Source of the DNA: Haliscomenobacter hydrossis DSM 1100
GTDB taxonomy: Bacteria; Bacteroidota; Bacteroidia; Chitinophagales; Saprospiraceae
Assembly: GCF_000212735.1 (NCBI RefSeq)
Contig: NC_015510.1
Coordinates: forward strand, 3,560,315 to 3,624,314
Length of the DNA stretch: 64,000 nt
Direction of reading: 5' to 3'
Below are positions 25,857 through 33,864 of the stretch, piece by piece. Each line of letters opens with the position of its first letter. Within the stretch, counting starts at the first letter, position 1. The position numbers were made by a program, and so were the translations under genes. The notes under the pieces were generated by a model, which made no database searches, was not told where the DNA came from, and saw nothing but the letters and a program-made list of their open reading frames with translations.

Positions 25857-26522
25857 ATGCTCCAACGGCTTAAAACACACCAGCGGTACTACGAAACCCT
25901 CTTTCTTTTTTTGCTGAGTTGTTATTGCTTCGCGCTATCGCTGTTTCGCTTGATTTATTCCGATACCCTGGTGTTTATCTTCTTAAATGCCAATTTGTTT
26001 CTGGCGTTTTTACCCTGGTTTTTCAGCAGTTTGTTGATCATTTACCCCAAACTTCAGCAGCGTAAAATTGCGGTGACATTATTGCTGTGTACCTGGTTGT
26101 TGTTTTTTCCCAACGCCCCCTACATCCTTACCGATCTGTTTCACTTGCGCCATCAGTTTTCCATGCCCGTCTGGTTTGATTTGGCCTTGATTTTGTCGTT
26201 CGCCTGGACGGGTTTGTTGTTTGGCCTGCTGAGTTTGTGGGACATCGAGAAGGTGTTGCGCAATTTTTTACCACCCAGGGTCATCCCCCTGGTTTCGGTA
26301 TTACTTTTGTTTTTAGGCAGTTTTGGCATCTATCTGGGGCGTTACCTGCGCTGGAACAGTTGGGACATCCTCCGGGAACCCTTTGGCATCTTGTACGACA
26401 TCAGCGACCGCCTGGTCAATCCGCTTGATCACCCGCGTACTTGGGGCATGACGATTATCATGGGGCTGTTTTTGAACATGGTGTACTGGTCCTTTCATTT
26501 CATTCGGGACAGGACGGCATAA
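25857..26522 (+). CDS. DUF1361 integral membrane protein
   Basis: 221 residues from the ATG at 25857 (the frame opens with TTG at 25827). Six to seven hydrophobic segments. The DUF1361 signature LFFPNAPYILTDLFHL lies at about residues 81-96, and WNSWDILREPFGI near 175. Function unknown. It shares direction with the next two small genes but is separated by about 90 bases. Confidence 0.85.
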   Translation: MLQRLKTHQRYYETLFLFLLSCYCFALSLFRLIYSDTLVFIFLNANLFLAFLPWFFSSLLIIYPKLQQRKIAVTLLLCTWLLFFPNAPYILTDLFHLRHQFSMPVWFDLALILSFAWTGLLFGLLSLWDIEKVLRNFLPPRVIPLVSVLLLFLGSFGIYLGRYLRWNSWDILREPFGILYDISDRLVNPLDHPRTWGMTIIMGLFLNMVYWSFHFIRDRTA

Positions 26523-26614
26523 AAGCGACACGGTTTGTACAAAAAATTATGTGAGTCCCCTCGCATTCAGGTTAACCACAATAGTTGCAAAAGCCTATAT
26601 TTACTAAAAAAAAG

Positions 26615-27157
26615 ATGGACGCAAGCCAAAAAACCACCAACCCTGCAGCCAAACCTGAAGAAAAAAAACATACCCTCAAGCAGGCCTTGAAAGACATCAG
26701 TACTGCCGGAGGGGTCACCGTTTTTGTAATCACCACCCTCACTTCCTTCTCCTTGCCCGGAATTTTGTCTACGGTGCTGCAAGGCGATTTTAGCCTGGAC
26801 GCGGAAGGGATCGTCCTCATCTGGAAAATGATCCTGCTCACTGCTCCGTTGACCATCGGGATTGTGGTGGTCATGGTCGCCTTGATGCGCGAATGGGTCA
26901 GTGAAGTTTGGGGAACTGCTTTGCTGACTAGCGCGGTGTTGATCGTCACCACATTTTTTTTGCGTGAAGATGGGCAATCCATTCTTTCAGTTGCCTGGTC
27001 GAGAACGACGGGAAATCCATTTTTTTACTTCCCCCTACAGCTTTTGCTGGAGTATTTCCGCATTTATTATTGGATTCCTTTCGTTTCCTCATTCATCATC
27101 GGCTTTTTCATCAGTTGGGCGATCAACCGTTTGATGGTGGTCAAAAGCTGGGAATAA
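26615..27157 (+). CDS. Hypothetical membrane protein with four hydrophobic segments
   Basis: 180 residues from the ATG at 26615 (a TTG at 26585 is an alternative). A charged Lys-rich head of about 30 residues is followed by hydrophobic segments near residues 38-60, 75-95, 102-120 and 150-172. I do not recognise the family. It ends 20 bases before the YARHG-protein start, suggesting an operon. Confidence 0.65.
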   Translation: MDASQKTTNPAAKPEEKKHTLKQALKDISTAGGVTVFVITTLTSFSLPGILSTVLQGDFSLDAEGIVLIWKMILLTAPLTIGIVVVMVALMREWVSEVWGTALLTSAVLIVTTFFLREDGQSILSVAWSRTTGNPFFYFPLQLLLEYFRIYYWIPFVSSFIIGFFISWAINRLMVVKSWE

Positions 27158-27177
27158 AGCCGTCAATTATTTTTGGA

Positions 27178-27882
27178 ATGAACCGTAAACTCATCCTCTT
27201 GTTGCTCGTGCTCTCTCCATTTGTGGCCTTGAGCCAAAAAATGGGCTTCGACGACATCGACGGCAGCAAACTCAAACCCTGGACCGTAAAGGACAAAACG
27301 GGTTACCAGTTTGCGTACCACTTTGGCGATTCGGAAGTAGAATCCAATCTGGTTATTCTGGTCGGTCCCGATAAGTGTTACGCCCAAATTTCCTGGGGGG
27401 AGTGGTCGGCAGATGGTGCCAACTGGCTCAAACGTTTTGAAACCCTGAGCAACGTGCGCATCGAAGGCAACCAGTTTTTTTCTGACAAAACCAATGGCGA
27501 ATTTGTACTGTACACCAACGGCGATGAAACCACCCAATGCCTAAAGGTGTACAAACCCTGGAGCGGCGTGACCGCAAAGGGCGAATACGAGGTCGGTTTT
27601 GTGGCCGGCAAGGTGGAACTCTTTTTTGATGGCCAATTCCCGCAAGCCTCTCTGCACCCACTCAGCGCTGTTGAACTCAGCAAAATGTCCAAAGCGGACC
27701 TGCAGTTGATGCGCAATGAAATCTACGCCCGCTATGGTTTCCGCTTCAAATCGGGCGGTGCCATGCAGGCCTATTTTGCCAAACAAGACTGGTACAAAGG
27801 CCAGTATGCAGACGTCACTCCATTCCTGACCGAACTGGAAAAGGAAAACCTCAAAAAGATCCAGTTGGCCGAAAGCAAGTAG
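27178..27882 (+). CDS. Secreted YARHG-domain protein
   Basis: 234 residues from the ATG at 27178, which starts a signal peptide (LLLLVLSPFVALSQ); the frame is open to 27070 in the previous gene. The C-terminal 70 residues are a YARHG domain: LMRNEIYARYGFRF, then YF and W-Y at regular spacing and a final ENLKKIQ. YARHG domains occur in extracellular or periplasmic proteins, often cell-wall associated; function unknown. The N-terminal 160 residues are unassigned. Confidence 0.8.
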   Translation: MNRKLILLLLVLSPFVALSQKMGFDDIDGSKLKPWTVKDKTGYQFAYHFGDSEVESNLVILVGPDKCYAQISWGEWSADGANWLKRFETLSNVRIEGNQFFSDKTNGEFVLYTNGDETTQCLKVYKPWSGVTAKGEYEVGFVAGKVELFFDGQFPQASLHPLSAVELSKMSKADLQLMRNEIYARYGFRFKSGGAMQAYFAKQDWYKGQYADVTPFLTELEKENLKKIQLAESK

Positions 27883-27918
27883 GCTGAGAAATTTATTTGA
27901 AAAAAAAGCCCTCAGCTC

Positions 27919-27949
27919 TTGCGTATAATGCCACGAGACCTTACTTTTG
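27919..27949 (+). promoter_or_regulatory. Promoter of tRNA-Gln: TTG-N20-TACTTTTG
   Basis: TTG at 27919-27921 and TACTTTTG at 27942-27949 with 20 bases between, about 38 bases before the tRNA. Confidence 0.7.
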
Positions 27950-27987
27950 CGTCACTCTTGGAAAAAATGCTTTTCAAGACTGGTTTT

Positions 27988-28058
27988 AGACCTATGGTGT
28001 AACGGTAGCACATCTGATTTTGGTTCAGCCTGTTAAGGTTCGAATCCTTATAGGTCTA
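27988..28058 (+). tRNA. tRNA-Gln (anticodon UUG)
   Basis: 71 bases. Acceptor AGACCTA/TAGGTCT plus discriminator A; D-arm GTGTAACGGTAGCAC; anticodon loop TTTTGGT giving TTG; T-arm GGTTCGAATCC. The outer pair of the anticodon stem (T-C) is mismatched, otherwise regular. CCA is not encoded. An AT-rich accessory patch starts right after it. Confidence 0.93.
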
Positions 28059-28063
28059 CATAG

Positions 28064-28106
28064 AAAAGGTATAATTATCTGCAAGTCAGATTTTTATGCC
28101 TTTTTT
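28064..28106 (+). terminator. Terminator of tRNA-Gln
   Basis: AAAAGGTATAA (28064-28074) pairs with TTATGCCTTTT (28094-28104, one G-T), with an inner ATCTG/CAGAT stem, and runs into six Ts. Confidence 0.75.
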
Positions 28107-28230
28107 GTTTTTGTATTGTGTCGTTTTGTGTTGCGTTTAGATTGTACATAGTAAAAGAGATTATGTACTAAAAAATTAGCAAAATGATAAAAAGAGTTCT
28201 TTGAAATAATTTTTTTAAATAAATTTAAAT

Positions 28231-28545
28231 ATGAACAAAAAGTTCTTTTTTAAAGAGCGCGAGAAAATATCTCGTGCTTATCAATGGAATGAGCTCTTAG
28301 AGCTTGAGTTGAATGAGAACACCCAAATTTGGACAAAAGAGTTTTGTCCTGAGGGAAAGTCAGTAGAGAATTGTAAGAAACATTGGCAAACGTTAAAAGA
28401 GTACACGGAAAAGCAAGAAAACGAAAGTAATTACGAGAAAAGCAGCAGTAACAAAAAAGGCAGTGGTAATGGTGATAGGTTTACATTAATCGCAATTCTA
28501 ATTTTTTCATGTGTCCTATTACCGTACATTTCTAGTGGTGAATAA
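28231..28545 (+). CDS. Unknown protein with C-terminal membrane anchor, truncated by IS insertion
   Basis: 104 residues as read. A charged helical N-terminus (about 1-65, with a WTKEF...KKHWQTLKEY region), a Ser/Lys/Asn linker, then one hydrophobic segment (FTLIAILIFSCVLLPYI) close to the end. The stop codon is TA of the IS target plus the first A of the element. If the IS and one TA copy are removed, the frame continues for 16 residues to a stop at 29764-29766, overlapping the start of the next gene. I do not recognise the family. A hairpin (GTACATA/TATGTAC, 28144-28168) lies upstream. Confidence 0.6.
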   Translation: MNKKFFFKEREKISRAYQWNELLELELNENTQIWTKEFCPEGKSVENCKKHWQTLKEYTEKQENESNYEKSSSNKKGSGNGDRFTLIAILIFSCVLLPYISSGE

Positions 28546-28548
28546 ATT

Positions 28549-29199
28549 TTAAATAGTCGGATACAACTTCTTGAGTTTGATTCGGGCTTTCTCAGTGGTG
28601 AATTGCCAATTTGCTCCTTTCCGGAGCTGATTTTGCGCAATCTCCCAAATTTTAACTGCTCCTTCCACCTCCTTTTTGCTTTTGAAGGGTTTGTCCAAAG
28701 CATCACGTCCCACCAAAGCAAATTGTATTTCTGCCATGTTTAACCATGACCCGTGTTTGGGGGTATACACAAAATCCATCCGATCCACGTAAGCTTTGGC
28801 CTGAGCAGGTGGAAATACTTTGTAAAAATTTTCTGGCTTGTGGGTGACAAAATTATCCATCACCCAGGTTACCTTTTTAGCTTCTTGGTATTGGGTATCC
28901 ATTTGAGCGGCCATGAAATTTACCCAAGTCGTGGTCGTATGATCATCCTCAATGGTCATTTCCCGATGGCCAGCGAGAGGTTCGAATGCCACGAATAATT
29001 CCGCAACGCCCAAACGCACATATTCTGAATCTTGTAACCTACTTCCATCTGAGATCGTAATTTGCTTGTAGTCAATTATTTGCTTTGGAGACTCATCCAT
29101 GCAAACTACTGGAAAGTCAGCGTCGTATGGTCTTTCGTAAACATCCAATACCTTTTCCATTTGGTACACAAAAGCAGCACTTGATTCTGCTGGTATCAC
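28549..29199 (-). CDS. IS630 transposase, frame B (catalytic domain)
   Basis: 216 residues counted from a GTG at 29199, though it is probably made only as a frameshift fusion with frame A. The DDE residues are visible: Asp in VVCMDES, Asp in WVMDNF, and Glu in SWLNMAEIQF. The region just after the junction (YVIPAESSAAFVYQMEKVLD) continues the usual IS630 alignment from frame A. The frame ends inside the left inverted repeat. Confidence 0.9.
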   Translation of the reverse strand: MIPAESSAAFVYQMEKVLDVYERPYDADFPVVCMDESPKQIIDYKQITISDGSRLQDSEYVRLGVAELFVAFEPLAGHREMTIEDDHTTTTWVNFMAAQMDTQYQEAKKVTWVMDNFVTHKPENFYKVFPPAQAKAYVDRMDFVYTPKHGSWLNMAEIQFALVGRDALDKPFKSKKEVEGAVKIWEIAQNQLRKGANWQFTTEKARIKLKKLYPTI

Positions 29200-29666
29200 G
29201 TATTGCGCTTTTTTGAAGGGCTTAAGTTCATTTTTTTTAACAATTTGCTGATCGACATTTTAGAGATCGATTCTACTATCTCTAATTCCACTAAGCAATC
29301 TGCCAACATTTGCAATTTCCACCGAGGCGCATCATTGGGTGGCGATTGACAAAGCAGCGCAATGAGATGCGCTTCCGCTCGCGCATCTATCTTTTTATCA
29401 CTCCGCGTTTTTCTTTCTTTGGCTTCAAACAAAGACATCCCTTCATCACAGAATGCTTTTTTTACTCGCTCCACTGTTCTTGCCGTGCTCTGGTACCTGT
29501 CTGCTACGTCCGTCATTCGTGGTGGTTTTCTACCTTCACTTTCATCACTATTGAGTAAAATATGGCAATATTGGATGTGTTGGGCTTTGCGCTTGCCTGT
29601 CTTTATCCAATCCAGCAGCGTTTCCCGCTCTTTTTTACTCAGGTGTATTCTGTATCTTGCCTTCAT
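29196..29666 (-). CDS. IS630 transposase, frame A (DNA-binding helix-turn-helix domain)
   Basis: 156 residues from the ATG at 29666. The N-terminal helix-turn-helix pair (MTDVADRYQSTARTVERVKKAF) and HTH-32-like segment bind the IS ends. Near its 3' end the minus strand has the slippery heptamer A AAA AAG (29214-29208) in the correct phase. A -1 shift there joins frame A to frame B, and the joined protein aligns with ordinary single-frame IS630 transposases. Confidence 0.88.
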   Translation of the reverse strand: MKARYRIHLSKKERETLLDWIKTGKRKAQHIQYCHILLNSDESEGRKPPRMTDVADRYQSTARTVERVKKAFCDEGMSLFEAKERKTRSDKKIDARAEAHLIALLCQSPPNDAPRWKLQMLADCLVELEIVESISKMSISKLLKKMNLSPSKKRNT

Positions 29667-29729
29667 TTTTTATAGCAAAAATACACAATTTCTAAAACTG
29701 CGACAACTTAGAATTTATCCACCACTAGC

Positions 29730-30377
29730 ATGTTCGATCAAGGGAAAAAGAAAGAGGAAACAATAGCTGTGGAAGGGGAATTTGGGCCTGTAAAAATTAA
29801 AATAATCAAAAAGACTAAATATTCTGAACTAGAAGAAGTTGATCAAGAACTAGTAAAAGGCAAGAAAGGAAAGTGTTTCATTGTTAATCTCAAATCGGCC
29901 TATGACGAAGAAGTGATTCTGTTCAAGGCAGGGGAATATGTGATCAACGATTCTATTAGCTTTGCCATTTCTTTGGATGACTTTATGGCCAATGTCTATT
30001 TCGATCTAAAAGACAAAGGAGTAAATTGCCAATTGTATGTCAAGGGAAGTGCAGATATATCTGGACATACGACTTTCCGTAAGAAAATTGATGAAAGATA
30101 TGGTTCCAAAGAAGGTTTTACAAAGATCGAGTATTTGAAAGCGTTGGATAAGGAGTACAACTTTTTTACCAATGAAGTCCAAATTAAATCGATTGGAGGC
30201 AAATATTCTAATTCAGACTTGCCCCTTCTAAGAGGGAAATTTATCCAATATTGGATGAAGCAAAAGTTTGATGGTGTGACTCCTATTATCTTGGAAGGAG
30301 GCGTTGAAGGAAAAACGCCTAATCCATCGCTAAGAAATGCATATCTATACTTGTTTGTAGAAAGCAAAAATTCGTAG
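29730..30377 (+). CDS. Unknown accessory protein
   Basis: 215 residues with no signal peptide or membrane segment. N-terminus is Lys/Glu-rich (GKKKEETIAVEGEFG); a middle part has GADIS-like text (KGSADISGHTTFRKK) and YNFFTNEVQIKSIGG; the C-terminus has ILEGGVEGKTPNPSLRNAYLYLF. The spacing of G-S-A-D and N-P-x-x-R-x-A-x-L-Y recalls peptidoglycan-binding OmpA-like domains, but this is only a faint resemblance. Without the IS its start would overlap the end of the upstream gene by 37 bases. Confidence 0.65.
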   Translation: MFDQGKKKEETIAVEGEFGPVKIKIIKKTKYSELEEVDQELVKGKKGKCFIVNLKSAYDEEVILFKAGEYVINDSISFAISLDDFMANVYFDLKDKGVNCQLYVKGSADISGHTTFRKKIDERYGSKEGFTKIEYLKALDKEYNFFTNEVQIKSIGGKYSNSDLPLLRGKFIQYWMKQKFDGVTPIILEGGVEGKTPNPSLRNAYLYLFVESKNS

Positions 30378-30405
30378 TATCAACAGATTGTGCTTACTGA
30401 CCAAA

Positions 30406-31356
30406 TCATTGGCCAGTAAGCATATCTGCATATTCTTGTAGTCGAGCAGCTTCTTGTGGGTAACATTTCTGATAAATACATATTAAGCTAAATGCAAACT
30501 CATGTTTACTCTGAGCCAACAGATATTGAAGAAGCTCTTCATATTCTTCTTTCATATAGCTACTAATATCAACTTCTTCTTCCATGATTTTCAGTGTTTT
30601 ATAAAAAAAATCAGAAAATTGGACACTTGGTTTAAAGTGCTCAATAGTATCTTGCAAAATTTCTGCCATTAGGGAATTAAGGTATTCATCACTATTATAA
30701 TATTGATCTTCAAGCACTTCTTCTATTTTGTCCAGCCTTTCTTTTTCTTCAGGAAAGCCCATTTTGTAAGCTTGGAGCATGTTAGATCCTTTATAAAATT
30801 CGTCTTTAAAGCATTTACTGACGATATATTCAAATTCGTCCTTAGTAAACTGTTCTATGTTTTTGCTCAAAATTGAGGCTTTAATCTTTTCTTCTTCAGC
30901 TTTTGTAAAAACTTTAAATGCTGTGGGTGGACAAGTAGGCTCCATATCTTCATTTATCAAAGAATCTAAGTTCATTGTATGCGTTTGGAATTTTGATAGA
31001 TCACTCAAAATTCTTTCAAACATAGAATCCTGATTTTGATGCTCAGGAAAACTCCAAGACAGGTTATGGTTCCCAAAAATAGGGCTATTCATTGTCCCAT
31101 AGATATTTAACTTTCCAAATGCTTGCGTTAGGGTAAATATAAGTGTACCTCCAAGCCCTGATAAACCTAACGTTACTGAAGCAGGAGCAACTTTAAAAAA
31201 CTTCGCATTGGGATTACATGCCAAAATCCGGTTAATAATGACCTCATATTTTTTTAGCATCCCACCTTCTTGGTTGACCTTCTCGATTTCTTGTCCCCGG
31301 TCATACAGAAACTTGAGAATGTATGCTACTACTGCCAGAATTACTATTGTCCACAT
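30406..31356 (-). CDS. Unknown membrane-anchored protein
   Basis: 316 residues. One N-terminal hydrophobic segment (WTIVILAVVAYILKFLY) places it at the membrane. A Gly-rich region near residues 60-80 (VTLGLSGLGGTLIF) could be a second, weaker segment. The rest is acidic and helical, with an alternation of E/K and aromatic residues and no catalytic motif I recognise. It converges on the gene ending at 30377. AT-rich like its neighbours, consistent with acquisition. Confidence 0.65.
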   Translation of the reverse strand: MWTIVILAVVAYILKFLYDRGQEIEKVNQEGGMLKKYEVIINRILACNPNAKFFKVAPASVTLGLSGLGGTLIFTLTQAFGKLNIYGTMNSPIFGNHNLSWSFPEHQNQDSMFERILSDLSKFQTHTMNLDSLINEDMEPTCPPTAFKVFTKAEEEKIKASILSKNIEQFTKDEFEYIVSKCFKDEFYKGSNMLQAYKMGFPEEKERLDKIEEVLEDQYYNSDEYLNSLMAEILQDTIEHFKPSVQFSDFFYKTLKIMEEEVDISSYMKEEYEELLQYLLAQSKHEFAFSLICIYQKCYPQEAARLQEYADMLTGQ

Positions 31357-31429
31357 AACTTGCTAAATTTTCGCTTTAAAAATTACTTTAAATTGTAAAA
31401 GTACTATTAACTTATAGATTAGACAGGTA

Positions 31430-31704
31430 ATTTTATGTCGCCACCTTTACATCAAAACGCATTAAATTTTTGATAAAGCTTACCCGCTCACGAGCATAAG
31501 CTAGAGCATTCGGATACAGAATACCCAGAGTTTCTCCGCCAAAGACACATCCAATGCATCCAGCAGCTGGCTATTCATGCGCACAATTTCCCCTACACTG
31601 TAGAGACAATCGCAAAACCAATCTTTTTGAATCGCAAAACCATTCCCCATTGAAACGAGAAAACCTTCCCACCATGCCCCTTTTATCTGTATTTTTGACT
31701 GCAC
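31430..31704 (-). pseudogene. Decayed ORF of unknown family
   Basis: Minus-strand frame from 31704 reads WWEGFLVSMGNGFAIQKDWF and later SLAEKLWVFCIRML then stops at about 31501. A neighbouring frame continues directly as LYPNALAYARERVSFIKNLM followed by RFDVKVAT and a stop near 31436. The two halves join smoothly if one or two bases are lost near 31525, so this is probably a frameshifted gene end. The family is not recognised. The stretch 31357-31738 holds nothing else I can identify. Confidence 0.4.
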
Positions 31705-31738
31705 ATTCTGGAATTTTCCACAGTACGATGAATGAAAA

Positions 31739-33070
31739 ATGAGCGAAAGTCAAAACATAGAATGGAAGTCCACTTGGCGGGATGAATACCTCAAGTGGAT
31801 ATGCGGTTTTGCCAACGCCAATGGCGGCAGACTGGAAATTGGCAAAGACGACAATGGGAACCTTGTTGGGCTGGATGATTCCAAAAAATTGATGGAAGAC
31901 CTACCCAACAAAATCAAGGATATTTTGGGGATTGTCGTGGAAGTCAACCTGCATACCGAAAAGGACAAGGACTGGATTTGCATCGAAGTTGAGCCTCATC
32001 CTTACCCCGTTAGTTATAAAGGGCAGTACCATTTTCGCAGCGGAAGCACCAAACAGGAACTTAAAGGAAGCGCACTCGATGGCTTTCTACTTAAAAAGCA
32101 AGGCAAACGGTGGGATAGCGTTCCCGTTCCAGGTGTTACGACAAAAGACTTGAGTCCCGCCGCTTTTGATTATTTCAGGAAAAAAGCAACTCAAACGCAG
32201 CGCCTGGATAAAGCCGTGTTGCAGGAAGATGACCATACCCTGATCGACAAGTTGCACCTAAAAGAAAAGACCTATCTTAAGCGAGCGGCGATTTTGCTTT
32301 TTCACCCGGAGCCGGAGCAATTTTTTACAGGAGCCTACATCAAAATCGGCTATTTCCGCACTGAGGATGATCTTAGGTTTCAGGATGAGGTACATGGCTC
32401 CTTGTTTGAGCAGGTTGAAAAGGCCATAGACCTGCTTATGTCCAAATATCTCGAAGCCGCCATCCGTTACGCAGGGATAAATCGGGTCGAGGAATATCCC
32501 TATCCTGAGGCAGCCATCCGCGAAGCCTTGCTGAATGCCATCGCCCATAAGGACTATGGCAGCGGCAACCCTATTCAGATCAAGGTGTCCGATCATGGCA
32601 TCATTTTCTGGAATGCGGGACAGCTTCCCGAAGCATGGACGATTGATAATTTATTGAAAGAGCATCCTTCCATTCCTTTTAATCCCGACATTGCTACAGC
32701 ATTCTTTAGAGCGGGTTTAATCGAGGCCTGGGGGCGTGGCACGCTAAAAATCCTCCGTGAATGCCAAAATGCCGGACTACCAGCCCCCATTTTTTCTTAT
32801 GATCCTTCTGGTTTCAGGGTGGAATTCCAAAAAAGTTCGGTGAAAAGTTCGGTGAAAAGTTCGGTGAAAAGTTCGGTGAAAAGTTCGGTGAAAATCGTTG
32901 AGCTGATGCTTGCGAACCGATCCATTACCATTCCTGAGCTTGCTGAAATGCTAAATTTGTCTACTCGTACCATTGAAAAACAAATCGTTAACCTGAAAGA
33001 GAATAAGATAATAGAGCGCATTGGGCCCGATAAGGGCGGGTATTGGGAGGTACTTGATGCCCCTGACTAA
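31739..33070 (+). CDS. Schlafen/AlbA_2-type ATP-binding transcriptional regulator
   Basis: 443 residues. Residues 1-110 are an AlbA_2 (Schlafen-like) domain (NIEWKSTW...CGFANANGG, then IEVEPHPYPVSYKG and FRSGSTK). Residues about 150-355 include the GHKL-like domain (PEAAIREALLNAIAHKDY, FWNAGQLP, FFRAGLIEAWGRGTLKI). At about 365-385 five SSVK units come from a 12-base tandem repeat. A winged helix (ITIPELAEMLNLSTRTIEKQ) ends the protein. Family members are putative DNA-binding regulators, sometimes in defence or mobile regions. A broken homologue is at 3245-3490. Confidence 0.88.
   Translation: MSESQNIEWKSTWRDEYLKWICGFANANGGRLEIGKDDNGNLVGLDDSKKLMEDLPNKIKDILGIVVEVNLHTEKDKDWICIEVEPHPYPVSYKGQYHFRSGSTKQELKGSALDGFLLKKQGKRWDSVPVPGVTTKDLSPAAFDYFRKKATQTQRLDKAVLQEDDHTLIDKLHLKEKTYLKRAAILLFHPEPEQFFTGAYIKIGYFRTEDDLRFQDEVHGSLFEQVEKAIDLLMSKYLEAAIRYAGINRVEEYPYPEAAIREALLNAIAHKDYGSGNPIQIKVSDHGIIFWNAGQLPEAWTIDNLLKEHPSIPFNPDIATAFFRAGLIEAWGRGTLKILRECQNAGLPAPIFSYDPSGFRVEFQKSSVKSSVKSSVKSSVKSSVKIVELMLANRSITIPELAEMLNLSTRTIEKQIVNLKENKIIERIGPDKGGYWEVLDAPD
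32830..32893 (+). repeat. 12-base tandem repeat, five copies, inside coding sequence
   Basis: AAAAGTTCGGTG is repeated five times without change and encodes (S-S-V-K)n between the ATPase-like domain and the winged helix. Because the unit is a multiple of three, copy-number change would alter only linker length. Confidence 0.9.
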
Positions 33071-33375
33071 CCTTATTATTGGCGTGGAGCCAACCCTATT
33101 GCTCTCCCTTCTCCACATCGCTTCAAAACAGTCCAAGTCTCCCCACTTCAGCCCAGCAACCCAACGATTGTGCCCCCCGCAGCATATATTACCTAGACCC
33201 ATTCTAAATAAATCTCCAAATCCCCCTTTTCCTTGCTTTTGCCAAAAAAATTTGCTTGATTTGACAATCCAACAAAATTTAATTTCCGTATCTCCTTTAT
33301 TAAAGGAAGAATAATTGTATTTTCCATCTACATATATGGAATGGAAAATTTCGCAAGACACAAATTACCTAACCT
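33071..33375. other. Leader region of the CO-dehydrogenase-like operon
   Basis: About 305 bases with no gene. Two small hairpins are visible: TCCTTT/AAAGGA near 33293-33308 and ATTTTCCAT/ATGGAAAAT at about 33317-33347, the latter some 30 bases before coxS. No clear TAnnTTTG box. Confidence 0.4.
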
Positions 33376-33864
33376 ATGTCAGTAAAGATTTCAGTAACCA
33401 TTAACGGAAAAAAATACACCAGCCAGGTCGAGCCTCGGCAGTTGTTGGTGTATTACCTCCGCGAGGCACTCAGCCTCACTGGTGCGCACGTAGGGTGTGA
33501 TACCAGTAGCTGTGGCGCCTGTACGGTGCTCATTGATGGCAACGCGGTCAAATCCTGCACCACCTTGGCCGTACAAGTGGATGGCACCCACGTAACCACC
33601 GTAGAAGGTTTGGCCAAAAACGGCACCCTGCACCCCATTCAGGAGGGGTTTCGCCAGGAGCACGGCTTGCAGTGTGGTTTTTGCACACCGGGCATGATCA
33701 TGTCAGCCGCCGATCTGTTGCAAAACAATCCGAACCCATCCGAAACGGAAATCCGCCATGCGCTGGAAGGCAACTTCTGCCGCTGTACGGGTTACCACAA
33801 CATCGTTCGATCCATCCAGTGGGCCGCTAAAAAATTACAAGAAACCAACGCAGCAGTACTATGA
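33376..33864 (+). CDS. [2Fe-2S] small subunit of xanthine-oxidase-family dehydrogenase (CoxS-like)
   Basis: 162 residues, the normal size. N-terminal plant-type ferredoxin cluster ligands in [12 protein letters not shown] and the later Cys of VKSC; C-terminal cluster ligands in CGFCTPGM and CRCTGYHNI. It carries electrons between the molybdenum subunit and the FAD subunit. The last four bases overlap the large-subunit start (ATGA), so they are translationally coupled. Cytoplasmic; no Tat signal. Confidence 0.93.
   Translation: MSVKISVTINGKKYTSQVEPRQLLVYYLREALSLTGAHVGCDTSSCGACTVLIDGNAVKSCTTLAVQVDGTHVTTVEGLAKNGTLHPIQEGFRQEHGLQCGFCTPGMIMSAADLLQNNPNPSETEIRHALEGNFCRCTGYHNIVRSIQWAAKKLQETNAAVL

Larger units (their letters stand above)
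28545..29715 (-). mobile_element. IS630-type insertion sequence, complete
   Basis: About 1171 bases bounded by TA on each side (28543-28544 and 29716-29717), the target duplication typical of the IS630/Tc1-mariner superfamily. Terminal inverted repeats: AATTTTAAATAGTCGGA at the left and AATTCTAAGTTGTCGCA read inward at the right, 13 of 17 positions equal. It contains the two transposase frames on the minus strand. Confidence 0.88.

Noticed and set aside
28060-31740. Integrative element using tRNA-Gln as attachment site
   Set aside because: I found no repeat of the tRNA 3' end and no integrase in the patch, so only compositional evidence remains.
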